Positions 1 through 9,303 of a DNA stretch of 64,000 bases are shown here, piece after piece. A model generated the notes under the pieces. The model was not told where the DNA came from. It worked only from the letters and a program-made list of their open reading frames with translations, and made no database searches. Each line of letters starts with the position of its first letter. Positions within the stretch are counted from its first letter, which is position 1. The DNA is from Pseudomonadota bacterium (GTDB lineage: Bacteria; Pseudomonadota; Alphaproteobacteria; Sphingomonadales; Sphingomonadaceae). The translations under genes were made by a program, and so were the position numbers. The stretch is taken from NCBI GenBank assembly GCA_023436615.1, contig JAEZIO010000034.1:46078-110077 (forward strand), in the 5' to 3' direction.

Positions 1-1
1 G

Positions 2-1660
2 GGGCAGTTCACCACCGCCGCCAACCTGGCGTCGCAGATTACGGCTCTGGGCGCCTTCGCGCGGCTCAACAATACGGGCGTTGCCGTCGGCGTGCCGTCG
101 GTCAACTTCGGCGCCGCGCCGTTCGGGACCAGCGGCTTCACCAACCTCGCGATCGCTCTTGGCGGAGCCCCGTTCATCGGCTCGACGCTCAACGGCGCGA
201 TGCTCGACGACAGCTACAGTCAGAAGAGCAACAACTGGTCGCTGTTCACCCACAATATCTTCGAGATCATGACCGGGCTCGATCTCACCGTCGGTGCCCG
301 GTACACCCACGAGCGCAAGACGCTCGACGCGGCCCTTGCCGACAACAATCGCCTGTGCACGGCGCTGTCGGGCAGCTCGCTGCAGCAGCTGGCCTGCGTG
401 ATCCCCAGCGTTCCGACCGGATCGATGGCGATCGACGACGAGCGCAGCGAGAGCAAGCTCTCGGGAACCGTGGTGCTGAGCTACAAGCCGACGCCGTCGC
501 TGCTTACCTATGCGAGCTACTCGCGGGGCTACAAGGCCGGCGGCTTCAACCTCGACCGGTCGGCCTTGTGGCGGGCGCAAACGGTCCCCACGACCGTTCC
601 CGCGACGCCTGGCAACGTGGTGCTCACCAACCCGCCACTGTCCGGAAGCGGCGCCATCTGCGTCTCGCCCGCGCAGGCAGGCTGCCAGGGCCTTGTCGCA
701 TCGGGCGCCGACCTGCAGTTCAAGCCCGAGACGAACGACGCGATGGAGCTCGGCGCCAAGTACAACGGGCGCGGCATCGACGTTAACGTCGCCATTTTCC
801 GGCAGCTGTTCAGGAACTTCCAGCTGAACACGTTCAACGGCCTCAATTTCGTCGTCGAGAACGTCAACTCGTGCAAGTCGGACCTGAATGGCGCCGATGT
901 CGACAACAATCCGGCGACCGGCGCATGCACGAGCGGCACCAGGGCGGGCGTGCGCAGCCAGGGCGTCGAGATCGAGGCCTTCACCCGGCCGATGCGCTAT
1001 CTCGATATCAACGCCGGCCTGACCTACGCGAACACCAAATACCGCGACAACCTGGTCGGCGCGAACGGCCGCCCGCTGACCAATGCGCTGTTCCAGCTGC
1101 CCGGCCGCCGCGTGTCCAACTCGAACGAGTGGACGCTCACCGGCTCGGCGGCCTGGACGCCGCCGATCGGCAACACCGGCATGAGCGGTCTCGTCTATGC
1201 CGACGCCCGTCACATGAGCAGCTTCAACACCGGCTCTGATCTCGACATCGAAAAGGTGCAGAAGCCGTTCACCGTCGTGAACGCCCGCCTCGGCGTGCGC
1301 GGCCGGGACAATGCCTGGGCGGTCGAGCTGTGGGCGCAGAACCTCTTCAACGAGGATTTCATGCAGGTCGCGTTCGACGCCCCGGTCCAGGGGTCGGGCA
1401 CCCGGCGCGGGGTGGAGTCGAACTTCTACCCGCGGTCCACGCAGCTTTACGGCGCGTTCCTGGGAGAGCCGAGGACCTACGGCCTGACCTTGCGCATGGC
1501 GTTCGCGCCGCGCGCCGCGGCTCCGGCCTACGTCGCGCCCCCACCGCCGCCGCCGGCTCCTCCTGCGCCGGAGACGGTGACTTGCCCGGACGGCAGCGTC
1601 GTGACCGTCGGCACAGCGTGCCCGGCGCCGCCGCCGCCGGCTGCGCCTGAGCGCGGATAG
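2..1660 (+). CDS. TonB-dependent outer-membrane receptor, C-terminal part (5' end outside window)
   Basis: The reading frame is open from the first bases of the window, so this is the C-terminal 550 or so residues of a larger protein; the GTG at 92 is an internal valine. The alternating amphipathic strands, YASYSRGYKAGGFN near the middle, KPETNDAMELGAKY, and the ending YGLTLRMAF are typical of the 22-strand barrel of TonB-dependent receptors, which take up siderophores, vitamins or glycans across the outer membrane. The substrate cannot be read from this fragment. Unusually, the barrel's terminal aromatic residue is followed by about 50 more residues: a proline run, a short segment with two cysteines (TCPDGSVVTVGTACP) and a second proline run. 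A strong terminator follows the stop codon. Confidence 0.9.
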   Translation, partial: GQFTTAANLASQITALGAFARLNNTGVAVGVPSVNFGAAPFGTSGFTNLAIALGGAPFIGSTLNGAMLDDSYSQKSNNWSLFTHNIFEIMTGLDLTVGARYTHERKTLDAALADNNRLCTALSGSSLQQLACVIPSVPTGSMAIDDERSESKLSGTVVLSYKPTPSLLTYASYSRGYKAGGFNLDRSALWRAQTVPTTVPATPGNVVLTNPPLSGSGAICVSPAQAGCQGLVASGADLQFKPETNDAMELGAKYNGRGIDVNVAIFRQLFRNFQLNTFNGLNFVVENVNSCKSDLNGADVDNNPATGACTSGTRAGVRSQGVEIEAFTRPMRYLDINAGLTYANTKYRDNLVGANGRPLTNALFQLPGRRVSNSNEWTLTGSAAWTPPIGNTGMSGLVYADARHMSSFNTGSDLDIEKVQKPFTVVNARLGVRGRDNAWAVELWAQNLFNEDFMQVAFDAPVQGSGTRRGVESNFYPRSTQLYGAFLGEPRTYGLTLRMAFAPRAAAPAYVAPPPPPPAPPAPETVTCPDGSVVTVGTACPAPPPPAAPERG

Positions 1661-1685
1661 GGCTCACAGTCAGTTCAAAGGGGAG

Positions 1686-1716
1686 GAGCCCCGCCGGAAA
1701 CGGCGGGGCTCTTTTT
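1686..1716 (+). terminator. Rho-independent terminator of the TonB receptor gene
   Basis: A perfect 11-bp stem (1686-1696 with 1701-1711) is closed by a GAAA tetraloop and followed by five T residues at 1712-1716. The T tract runs into the stop codon (1715-1717) of the converging kinase gene. No comparable T tract is present on the other strand, so it chiefly serves the plus-strand gene. Confidence 0.9.
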
Positions 1717-2710
1717 ACGCGAGCAGTGGCGCGGCCAGCGCGGCAAGGTCGAGCTCCGGGCGAGCGCCGTAGTGCTGGATGACTTCCGAAGCGGCGATCG
1801 CGCCCAGCCGGAGCGACTGCTCGAGCGGGCGGCGGCGGGCCTGGCCGACGAGAAATCCGGCGGCGAACAGATCGCCCGCTCCGGTCGTGTCGACGAGCCG
1901 CTCGATCGGCTCGGCCCGGACTTCGGCGCGCTCGTCGCCCGAGCAGGCAATCGCGCCATGCTCGCTTCGAGTCACGACGAGCGTCGGCACTTTCGGCGAG
2001 ACCGCTGCAATGGCCGCTTGCAGGTCGGTTTCGCGCGCGAGATGCAGGATTTCGACCTCGTTGGCGAACAATATGTCGATCTTGCCCTGGTTCATCAGCC
2101 GCTGGAAATCCTCCCGGTGGCGATCGACGACGAAGGTGTCGGACAAGGTGAAGGCGACCTTCGTGCCGGCCGATCGCGCCATGTCGATGGCGGTCTCCAT
2201 CGCCGCGCGCGGCCCTTCAGGGTCCCACAGATAGCCTTCGAGATAGATCATCTGCGAGCGCGCGATCGCGTCCGAGTGGATCGCGCCTCGGTCCAGCTTT
2301 TGCGCCGCGCCGAGAAATGTGTTCATCGTCCGCTGCGCGTCCGGACTGACCAAAATCAACGAGCGTGCCGTCGGCCCGACATCGCCCCGCGGCGGCACCA
2401 GGAACTGGATACCGAGGCTTTCGATGTCGTGGCGGTAGATGTCGCCGAGCTCGTCCTCGGCAACCTGGCCGACGAACGCGGCGCGCCCGCCGAGCGCGGC
2501 TATCCCCGCGGCGGTATTGCCGGCGGACCCGCCGCTGATTTCCCGGCCCGGGCCCATGTCCGCGTACAGGCGCTCGGCCTCGTCCGCGTCGATCAGGCGC
2601 ATCGCGCCCTTGGTCATTCCGTGCCGCTGAAGAAAGGCGTCGTCTGCGTTGGCGATCACGTCGACAATGGCATTGCCGATCGCGAGCACATCGATGGGTT
2701 TTTCGCTCAT
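1715..2710 (-). CDS. PfkB-family sugar/nucleoside kinase, adenosine-kinase-like
   Basis: At 331 residues it has the ribokinase (PfkB) fold signatures: an N-terminal AIGNAIVDVIA strand, the di-glycine hinge GGSAGNTAAGIAALGG near residue 60, and the C-terminal DTTGAGD at 274-280, whose last Asp (280) is the expected catalytic base beside the anion hole. The family phosphorylates a hydroxymethyl group of a sugar or nucleoside with ATP. Alphaproteobacterial proteins of this type are usually named adenosine kinase (adenosine to AMP), but the substrate is not proven by sequence. It stands alone: it converges on the TonB receptor gene and diverges from a lipoprotein gene 71 bases away. Confidence 0.85.
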   Translation of the reverse strand: MSEKPIDVLAIGNAIVDVIANADDAFLQRHGMTKGAMRLIDADEAERLYADMGPGREISGGSAGNTAAGIAALGGRAAFVGQVAEDELGDIYRHDIESLGIQFLVPPRGDVGPTARSLILVSPDAQRTMNTFLGAAQKLDRGAIHSDAIARSQMIYLEGYLWDPEGPRAAMETAIDMARSAGTKVAFTLSDTFVVDRHREDFQRLMNQGKIDILFANEVEILHLARETDLQAAIAAVSPKVPTLVVTRSEHGAIACSGDERAEVRAEPIERLVDTTGAGDLFAAGFLVGQARRRPLEQSLRLGAIAASEVIQHYGARPELDLAALAAPLLA

Positions 2711-2781
2711 CGGCGGCGCCTAGCCGCGCCCGTGCGGCATCGCAACTTGCGCCGCCGCGTCGTCGCGGGCATCGAAAGGCG

Positions 2782-3123
2782 ATGCGCTACTTCGCCACGA
2801 TCTCCGCCTCGCTGCTCCTTGCTGCCTGCGCCACCACGCCAAAGCCCGGCGAAGTCCAGCAGCCCGAGCCGTCCGCCCATACGCGCGGCGAAATCATCGG
2901 CATGACCGCGGAAGAGCTTGTTCAGCGATTTGGAGCGCCGGCGCTCCAGATCCGCGAAGGAGAAAGCCTCAAGCTGCAGTTCCGCAACGGCCAGTGCGTG
3001 CTCGACGCTTACCTCTATCCATCGGGCAACGCCCCGTACCGAGTGACCTATGTCGATGCGCGCACGCCCGCCCTCGCGGATATGGATCAGGCGGTATGCG
3101 TGCGCTTGCTCGAAGCGCCATAA
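2782..3123 (+). CDS. Small secreted lipoprotein of unknown function
   Basis: A 113-residue protein with a short signal peptide ending in the lipobox LLLAAC, so Cys 17 should be lipidated and the mature protein anchored in an envelope membrane. The mature part contains GMTAEELVQRFGAPALQIREG, reminiscent of the SmpA/BamE-like idea of a small domain sensing or capping a partner, but I cannot assign a family. Two later cysteines (NGQCVLDAY and AVCVRL) could form a disulfide. Its last 37 bases overlap the 3' end of the converging queG gene. Confidence 0.75.
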   Translation: MRYFATISASLLLAACATTPKPGEVQQPEPSAHTRGEIIGMTAEELVQRFGAPALQIREGESLKLQFRNGQCVLDAYLYPSGNAPYRVTYVDARTPALADMDQAVCVRLLEAP

Positions 3124-4187
3124 TCGGCGCCGGCGCCGGCGCGGCTCAGCTCCTCCATGGCCCACTGCGCTGCTTCGGCGATGACGGGATCGCCATGCTC
3201 GACATGCGGGCGTACCGCACCGATCAGCCTTTCGTCGCCGCTGTTGCCGGCGGCGATGAGGCAGTTTCGGATCATGCGCTTCACGCCGATCCTCTTTATC
3301 GGCGAGCCCGCGAAGAGCATTCGGAAGGCAGAGTCGTCCAGCCCGAGCAGCCGCTCGAGTTTCGGCGCATTCAGTTCCTCGCGCGGAAGGAATGCCCGAT
3401 TGGCGGCGCCGGACTGCGCGAAGCGGTTCCACGGGCAGACCGCCAGACAGTCGTCGCAACCGTAGATCCGGTTGCCGAGCGCTCGGCGGAATTCGACCGG
3501 GATCGGCCCGTCGTGCTCGATCGTCAGGTAGGAAATGCACTTTCGGGCATCGATTCGGTGCGGCGCATCGAAGGCATTGGTTGGACAGGCGTCGAGGCAG
3601 CGCGTGCAGCTTCCGCAATGTGCGCCCTCTCCGATCGGCGGGTCCGGATCGATCCCACTGTCGGTAAGGATGACCCCCAGGAACAGCCAGCTCCCATGCT
3701 CGCGCGATACGAGGTTCGTGTGCTTGCCCTGCCAGCCGATGCCGGCGGCCGCGGCGAGCGGTTTTTCCATGACCGGAGCCGTGTCGACGAACACCTTGAG
3801 CTCGCATCCGCTGCGGTCGACTAGCCAGCGCGCGAGCGCCTTCAGGGCCTTCTTGACCGTCTTGTGATAGTCGCCGCCCCGCGCATAGGCGGAAATCCGG
3901 CCGATCGAGCCGTCCGACGCGCCGGCGAGGGGATCCCCTTCCGGCGCGTAGCTCATCCCGAGCGCGATGGCCGACCTCGCCTCAGGCCACAGGGCGGTCG
4001 GGGCAATGCGGTGATGCACGCGCGCCTCGATCCATTCCATCGAGCCGTGCCGGCTGTCGTCGATCCAGCGCAGCAGGTTGGCGCCAGCTTGCGGAATTGA
4101 ATCGGCGCGCGCGAAGCCGCAAGCGACGAAGCCGAGCCGCTGCGCCTCCGCCCTTATTGCTTCTTTCAGCTCTTCGCCCGTATCCAC
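3087..4187 (-). CDS. queG: Epoxyqueuosine reductase QueG
   Basis: This enzyme carries out the last step of queuosine synthesis, reducing epoxyqueuosine to queuosine in tRNA wobble position 34 with cobalamin and two 4Fe-4S clusters. The 366 residues match the family length. The two cluster motifs are visible as CGSCTRCLDACP and YGCDDCLAVCP in the middle third, and a HEAT-like C-terminal region with SAGSPIKRIGVKRMIRN-like sequence follows. The start is GTG at 4187. No clear ribosome-binding site precedes it, so the exact start is less certain. The 3' end overlaps the lipoprotein gene by 37 bases. Confidence 0.95.
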   Translation of the reverse strand: MDTGEELKEAIRAEAQRLGFVACGFARADSIPQAGANLLRWIDDSRHGSMEWIEARVHHRIAPTALWPEARSAIALGMSYAPEGDPLAGASDGSIGRISAYARGGDYHKTVKKALKALARWLVDRSGCELKVFVDTAPVMEKPLAAAAGIGWQGKHTNLVSREHGSWLFLGVILTDSGIDPDPPIGEGAHCGSCTRCLDACPTNAFDAPHRIDARKCISYLTIEHDGPIPVEFRRALGNRIYGCDDCLAVCPWNRFAQSGAANRAFLPREELNAPKLERLLGLDDSAFRMLFAGSPIKRIGVKRMIRNCLIAAGNSGDERLIGAVRPHVEHGDPVIAEAAQWAMEELSRAGAGADYGASSKRTHTA

Positions 4188-4232
4188 GGCGCCGCATTAC
4201 TCGCGTTGCGTATGTTTCTCTAAGGAATTCCG

Positions 4233-5192
4233 GTGCTTCGACCAGCGTCAGAGCAAGTCCGATCGGCCGACTGGGCCGTCGAAGCTCACGACCTGGTCAA
4301 GGACTTCGGGGAAACGCGCGCGGTGGACGGGGTGAGCCTCGCCGTCCCGGCGGGTTCAATCTACGGGCTTCTCGGGCCCAACGGCGCCGGCAAGACGACG
4401 ACTCTGCGCATGCTGCTCGGCATTATCGATCCGTCGAGCGGCGCGCGATCGGTCCTCGGCCGAAGCCGACCGCTCGATGCCGCCTCGGAGATCGGGTACC
4501 TGCCCGAGGAGCGCGGGCTGTACCCGGCAATGCATTGCCGCGAGGCGATCGCTTTCATGGGCGCATTGCGCGGGCTTTCCCTGGGCGAAGGGCGCCGCCG
4601 CGCCGACGCGCTGCTTGCCGAGCACGGCCTCGGCGAATGGGCGCGAAAGCCGATCCGCAGCCTGTCGAAGGGCATGGCCCAGACGGTGCAATTGCTCGGC
4701 ACCATCATCCACAAGCCGCGGCTGCTCGTTCTGGACGAGCCGTTCGCCGGGCTCGACGCGATCAACCAGGCGCGGCTGGAGGAGCTCATCCGGCAAGAGG
4801 CGCGGAGCGGCGTGACGATCATCTTTTCCACGCACGTGATCGCGCACGCGGAGCGGCTTTGCGAGCGGATCGCCATTATCGCCAAGGGCAGGGTCGCGTT
4901 CGAAGGCGCGGTCGACGAGGCTCGGGCGACGCTGCGGCCGATCGTCCGGCTGCGGACGCGCAACGACGACGGCCCGTGGCGGAGCGCGATTCCGGACGGC
5001 GCGCGCCGCGAAGGGCGCGACTGGATCTTTGAGCTTCCGGAAAGCGGGCCCGAGCCATTGCTGAAGGCTCTGATCGACGGCGCAGCGGGGATCGAGACCC
5101 TGGCGATCGAGCGGCCGGGACTGCACGACGCGTTCGTGGCAATCGCCGGTCCGAAGGCCGCGGCAGCCATGCGCGAGGACCAATCGCCGTGA
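4233..5192 (+). CDS. ABC transporter ATP-binding protein (ABC-2 type exporter)
   Basis: The 319-residue ATPase has Walker A GPNGAGKTT, the signature LSKGMAQ and Walker B LLVLDEPFAGLD followed by the H-loop STHVIAHAE. It also has the C-terminal extension of about 80 residues common in NatA-like ATPases. The GTG start at 4233 is supported by AAGGA seven bases upstream. Its stop overlaps the GTG start of the permease gene, so the two should be translationally coupled and form one exporter. Substrate unknown; NatA homologues move sodium and others move lipids or drugs. Confidence 0.9.
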   Translation: MLRPASEQVRSADWAVEAHDLVKDFGETRAVDGVSLAVPAGSIYGLLGPNGAGKTTTLRMLLGIIDPSSGARSVLGRSRPLDAASEIGYLPEERGLYPAMHCREAIAFMGALRGLSLGEGRRRADALLAEHGLGEWARKPIRSLSKGMAQTVQLLGTIIHKPRLLVLDEPFAGLDAINQARLEELIRQEARSGVTIIFSTHVIAHAERLCERIAIIAKGRVAFEGAVDEARATLRPIVRLRTRNDDGPWRSAIPDGARREGRDWIFELPESGPEPLLKALIDGAAGIETLAIERPGLHDAFVAIAGPKAAAAMREDQSP

Positions 5193-6388
5193 CGAAACTT
5201 CTGCGCTCTTCCTGGGTGATAGGCCGGCGCGACTTCGCTGCGACCGTCCTGTCGAAGGCGTTCATCTTCTTCCTTATCGGGCCGCTGTTCCCGGTGCTGC
5301 TCGGCGCGATCTTCGGCGGGATCGGGGCGCGCGTGGCGACGACCACCGATCGTCCTCGCGTCGCGGTCGTCGCCCAGCATGACGAATATGAGCGGCTCGT
5401 GGCGGCGCGCGAACAATTGAGCGAAGCGCTTGGCGGCCGCGCCGTGATCGAGCTCGTCCAGGTGGATCCGAAACCCGATGCGGACCGGCAGGCGAGGGAG
5501 GTGCTCGCATCCAAGCTGCACCCGGTGATTGCCGTGCTGACCGGCGGCCTGGAGCGTCCGCATCTCTCCGGCGCGATCGATGAGGAGGGGACCACGGCCG
5601 GCCAGATGCGAATGCTGATCAGCGCCGCGCGGGCGCCGCCGGGAAATGCGCAGCCCCTCGCGGTGACCAGAACCGAACGGTCAACCGGCGCGGAGAGTCG
5701 GTCGCGCGCGATCACTGCGCAGACGGGACAGATGATCCTGTTCTTCCTGACCATCATCCTCGCCGGAATGACGCTGTCGCAGCTGATCGAGGAGAAATCG
5801 AACAAGGTGATCGAGGTGCTCGCAGCGGCGGTCCCGATCGAAGCCATCTTCCTCGGCAAGCTGTTCGCCATGCTCGCGGCGTCGGTAGTCGGCATCGTCG
5901 TGTGGGTGTCCGCCGGAATCGCGGCGATTTCGCTGCTCGCGCCAGGCGGAACAGGCGCCTTGCCGACCCCCGCTGTCGGCTCGGGGCCGTTCCTCGCGCT
6001 CACGATCATCTATTTCGCGATGAACTATCTGCTTCTGGGCTCGGTCTTTCTGAGCATCGGCGCGCAGGCATCGACAGTGCGGGAAGTCCAGACATTGTCG
6101 ATGCCGGTGACGGTCGCGCAGGTGCTGATTTTCGGCTTCGCCGCACTCGCCGTCGGAGCGCCGGACTCACCGATTGCGATCGGCGGAGCGCTGTTCCCGC
6201 TCTCATCGCCGCTGGTGATGGTCGCAAGAGCAGCCGAGCGGCCCGAGCTGTGGCCGCACCTCGCCGCGATGGCCTGGCAGGCGCTGTGGATCGGGCTGAT
6301 CGTCGTCGCCTCGGCGCGGCTGTTCCGCCGCACGGTGCTGAAGTCGGGGCCGGTCCGTCGGCGGTGGTGGAGGCGGGCCTCGGCCTAA
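5189..6388 (+). CDS. ABC-2 type permease, NatB-like
   Basis: A 399-residue membrane protein with one N-terminal membrane segment (after RRDFAATVLSKAFIF), a large extracytoplasmic region of about 130 residues, and then five or six hydrophobic helices. ITAQTGQMILFF and LIEEKSNKVIEVL are typical of the NatB/ABC-2 permease family. It starts with GTG inside the stop of the ATPase gene (GTGA overlap). The last four bases overlap the converging fabI gene. Confidence 0.88.
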   Translation: MTKLLRSSWVIGRRDFAATVLSKAFIFFLIGPLFPVLLGAIFGGIGARVATTTDRPRVAVVAQHDEYERLVAAREQLSEALGGRAVIELVQVDPKPDADRQAREVLASKLHPVIAVLTGGLERPHLSGAIDEEGTTAGQMRMLISAARAPPGNAQPLAVTRTERSTGAESRSRAITAQTGQMILFFLTIILAGMTLSQLIEEKSNKVIEVLAAAVPIEAIFLGKLFAMLAASVVGIVVWVSAGIAAISLLAPGGTGALPTPAVGSGPFLALTIIYFAMNYLLLGSVFLSIGAQASTVREVQTLSMPVTVAQVLIFGFAALAVGAPDSPIAIGGALFPLSSPLVMVARAAERPELWPHLAAMAWQALWIGLIVVASARLFRRTVLKSGPVRRRWWRRASA

Positions 6389-7188
6389 ACCGTAGAGATA
6401 TCCGGCGCGTCCTCGGCCTTCATCCCGACCACGTTGTAGCCGGCGTCGACATGATGGATTTCGCCGGTGACGCCGCTGGCGAGGTCGGAGAGCAGGTAGA
6501 GGCCGGCGCCGCCCACGTCCTCGATGGTGACGTTCCGGCGCAGCGGCGCATTATATTCGTTCCACTTCATGATGTAGCGGAAGTCGCCGATGCCGCTCGC
6601 GGCCAGCGTCTTGATCGGGCCGGCGGAAATGCCGTTCACCCGAATGCCCTCGGGACCGAGATCCATCGCCAGATATTTGACGCTGGCTTCGAGCCCTGCC
6701 TTGGCGACGCCCATCACGTTGTAATGCGGGATGACCTTCTCCGCGCCGTAGTAGGTCAGCGTCAGAAGCGAGCCGCCCGGTTTCATCATCGCCTTCGCGC
6801 GCTGCGCGACGGCGACGAAGCTGTAAACCGAGATGTTCATGGTCAGCAGAAAGTTGTCGATGCTGGTATCGACGAACTTCCCGCGAAGCTCGTTCTTGTC
6901 GGAAAAGCCGATCGCGTGGACGACGAAGTCGAGCGTGTCCCAATGAGTCCGCAGCTCCGCGAACGACTGGTCGAGCGCCTCCATGCTGCTGACGTCGCAA
7001 TCCAGCAGCAGGCTCGAGCCGAGCTCCTCCGCCAATGGCCGGACGCGCTTTTCCAGCGACTCTCCCTGGTAGGAAAAGGCAAGCTCCGCACCGGCGTCGC
7101 CGACGGCCTTGGCGATCCCCCAGGCGAGCGACCGGTCGTTGGCGAGGCCCATGATCAGCCCGCGCTTGCCCTCCATCAATCCGCTCAA
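6385..7188 (-). CDS. fabI: Enoyl-[acyl-carrier-protein] reductase FabI
   Basis: FabI reduces trans-2-enoyl-ACP with NADH in the last step of each fatty-acid elongation cycle, in the cytosol. The 267-residue protein has the N-terminal nucleotide-binding segment RGLIMGLAND, and the catalytic Tyr and Lys fall exactly at Tyr156 and Lys163 (YNVMGVAK), as in E. coli. Start: TTG at 7188 gives the usual N-terminus MSGLMEGKRG and forms a TTGA overlap with the stop of the upstream yihY-like gene; ATG at 7176 is the alternative. It is the last gene of a three-gene minus-strand group with dnaJ-like and yihY-like genes. Confidence 0.96.
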   Translation of the reverse strand: MSGLMEGKRGLIMGLANDRSLAWGIAKAVGDAGAELAFSYQGESLEKRVRPLAEELGSSLLLDCDVSSMEALDQSFAELRTHWDTLDFVVHAIGFSDKNELRGKFVDTSIDNFLLTMNISVYSFVAVAQRAKAMMKPGGSLLTLTYYGAEKVIPHYNVMGVAKAGLEASVKYLAMDLGPEGIRVNGISAGPIKTLAASGIGDFRYIMKWNEYNAPLRRNVTIEDVGGAGLYLLSDLASGVTGEIHHVDAGYNVVGMKAEDAPDISTV

Positions 7189-8213
7189 AGCTGTTCCCCT
7201 TCAAGCTCCACCGTGACGTCCTCGCCAGGCTGCGGTTCCTCGACTTCGAGCTCGTCCTTGAACGGCCCGCTGTAGATCTCGCCCTTTAGTGCAGTCGGTT
7301 TGTAATCCGCCAGCGCCGCGTTGATTTCGGCGCCAATAACGACGCCAAGCCCCACCACGAAGAAGAAGAGCAGGGATACCATGACGCCGGCGAGGCTGCC
7401 GTAGGTGAGGCTGTAGCCCCCCAGCAGGCCGAGCACGTTCGGAAGCACTTCGACCGTGGCCAGCCACCACAGCGTGATGACCAGCGCACCAGGCCATTTG
7501 CGGCACCCGTGCTTGCGGTAGCGCGAGGGCGTGAGCGCGTAGAACAAAGCGTAAAAGGTGAAGAACAGGGTGACGGCGGGAACCAGCCGGTAGATGCCGA
7601 GCGTCTGTCCGATGCCCTGCGCGAACGGAAACCATTTGACGAGCAAGGTATGGACGGAGCTCAGCGCGACGCTCGCGCCGAACGCCGCCATAAGGACGAT
7701 GACCGCGGCGAGGATCAACAGGATCGAGCCGAGGCGATATTCCCAGAACGGCGCGGAATATTTCACGCCGTAAGCGCGGCGAAGGATGTCGCGGATCGTT
7801 TCCACGAAGCTCGCCGCGGTCCACAAGCCGACCAACGCGCCGAGCCACAGCAACGGGCCCGTGCGAGCGGTAAGCACCTCGGTGATCGGCTCGCGAAGCG
7901 TGCTCGCCACGTTAGGCGGCAGCCTTGCCAGAATGTTGGCCACTGTGAGCTGCGCGTCCTGACTTTGGCCGAGCAGGTTGGCGATGGCCGCCGCCAATAT
8001 GAAAAACGGGAACAGGGCGAGAATCGACAGATAGGCGAGGTTGCCGGCGTGGATGAACCCGTCGTTGTAGACGCCGACCGCGACGCGCTTCACCACTTCC
8101 CAGATGTAGTGCCGGGGTTTCAGCCGCCTCGCGACGTCGGGTCCGAACGCCGCGCTGGCGCTGGCGAGGCGCTTGCGCCGCTGTTCCGGCGAGAGTGGCG
8201 AAACGTCGCGCAT
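7185..8213 (-). CDS. YihY/BrkB-family inner-membrane protein
   Basis: The 342-residue protein has about six hydrophobic helices and the family motifs NLAYLSILALFPF, LIGLWTAASF-like sequence and GALVITLWWLATVE. Families named YihY, UPF0761 or virulence factor BrkB are widespread and their function is unsettled; early reports of ribonuclease activity are not supported. The C-terminus is acidic and cytoplasmic. It lies 11 bases after the dnaJ-like gene and overlaps the fabI start by four bases, so it is probably cotranscribed with both. Confidence 0.88.
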   Translation of the reverse strand: MRDVSPLSPEQRRKRLASASAAFGPDVARRLKPRHYIWEVVKRVAVGVYNDGFIHAGNLAYLSILALFPFFILAAAIANLLGQSQDAQLTVANILARLPPNVASTLREPITEVLTARTGPLLWLGALVGLWTAASFVETIRDILRRAYGVKYSAPFWEYRLGSILLILAAVIVLMAAFGASVALSSVHTLLVKWFPFAQGIGQTLGIYRLVPAVTLFFTFYALFYALTPSRYRKHGCRKWPGALVITLWWLATVEVLPNVLGLLGGYSLTYGSLAGVMVSLLFFFVVGLGVVIGAEINAALADYKPTALKGEIYSGPFKDELEVEEPQPGEDVTVELEGEQL

Positions 8214-8224
8214 CTACGGGCGCA

Positions 8225-9193
8225 TCAAACCCCGAGGCCCGCACGCGGGTTGCCGCCGGCGGTCCATTTCTCGGCGAACGATTCCAGCTCGCGATCGGCT
8301 TCGGGAATCTCGATCTCGATCGTCACGAGCTCGTCGCCGCGCGTGCCGTTCTTCGCGGTAAAACCGCGGCCCTTCAGGCGCAGCACCCGGCCGGACGAAC
8401 TTCCCTTGGGGATGGTCATCATAACCGGCCCCTCGGGCGTCGGGACCTTCACCTTCGCGCCCAATACCGCTTCCTTCAGCGTCACGGGGAGCCGCAGCCG
8501 GATGTCGTTGCCTTCGCGGGTGAAGAAGGGATGGGGCGCGATCGCGATCGTCACCAGCGCGTCGCCGGCGCCGCCCGGGCCCTGCTGCCCCTTGCCGGCG
8601 AGGCGAATCTTGGTGCCGTCCTCGACCCCCTTGGGAAGCTTGAGGTCGATGGTCTTGCCGTCGGAAAGCTTGATCCGCTGCGGCGCCAGGGTCGCTGCGT
8701 CCGCGAAAGGCACCTTGAGCCTATAGGCGATATCCGCACCCTTCTGGGGAGGGCGGGACCGCTGGCGGAAGCCTCCGAAACCGCCGCCCCGGCCGCCTCT
8801 GCCGCCCGCGGTCGCACCGAACAGCCCCTCGAACAGGTCGCTGAGGTCGGCTGGATCGCCCGTGAAGCCGCCGCCCTGGAATCCGCCGGGAAAGCCCTCG
8901 AAGCCGGCGGTTCCGCCTCCGCCCGCCCCGCCATGGCCGGCGAAGCCGCCGCCGAACGGCATCTTCGGGTTGCCTTCCTCATCGATCTCGCCGCGGTCGT
9001 ACTGGGCGCGCTTGTCCTTGTCCGAAAGCAGGTCATAGGCGCGGGTCACTTCCGAAAAGCGCTTCGCCGCGTCCGGATTGTCCTTGTTGCGGTCGGGGTG
9101 AAGCTGCTTGGCGAGGCTTCGGTACGCCTTCTTGATCTCGGCGTCGGTCGCGCCGCGTTTCAGGCCCAGCCTCTGGTACAGGTCCAACGCCAT
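8225..9193 (-). CDS. J-domain co-chaperone, CbpA/DnaJ class B
   Basis: The N-terminal J domain contains the HPD tripeptide (QLHPDRNKDN), which stimulates DnaK ATPase. A long Gly/Phe-rich linker follows (FGGGFAGHGGAGGGG and onward), then the two C-terminal beta domains with PTPEGPVMMTIPKGSSSG. The cysteine-rich zinc finger of DnaJ proper is absent, which makes it class B, like CbpA. I chose the ATG at 9193 (MALDLYQRLGLK) because the J domain begins there and GGGAG lies about 12 bases upstream; the frame runs open to 9277 but that stretch has no family similarity. Product 322 residues. Confidence 0.92.
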   Translation of the reverse strand: MALDLYQRLGLKRGATDAEIKKAYRSLAKQLHPDRNKDNPDAAKRFSEVTRAYDLLSDKDKRAQYDRGEIDEEGNPKMPFGGGFAGHGGAGGGGTAGFEGFPGGFQGGGFTGDPADLSDLFEGLFGATAGGRGGRGGGFGGFRQRSRPPQKGADIAYRLKVPFADAATLAPQRIKLSDGKTIDLKLPKGVEDGTKIRLAGKGQQGPGGAGDALVTIAIAPHPFFTREGNDIRLRLPVTLKEAVLGAKVKVPTPEGPVMMTIPKGSSSGRVLRLKGRGFTAKNGTRGDELVTIEIEIPEADRELESFAEKWTAGGNPRAGLGV

Positions 9194-9303
9194 TGTCGTC
9201 TCGTTCTCCCACCGGAACGGAAATGTCCATGTTTCTGCCGCAGGCGTGCAAATGGGCGAGCGGCCGATTGGCTGCAAGCGATGCGAGCCGCTAAGCAGCC
9301 GGC

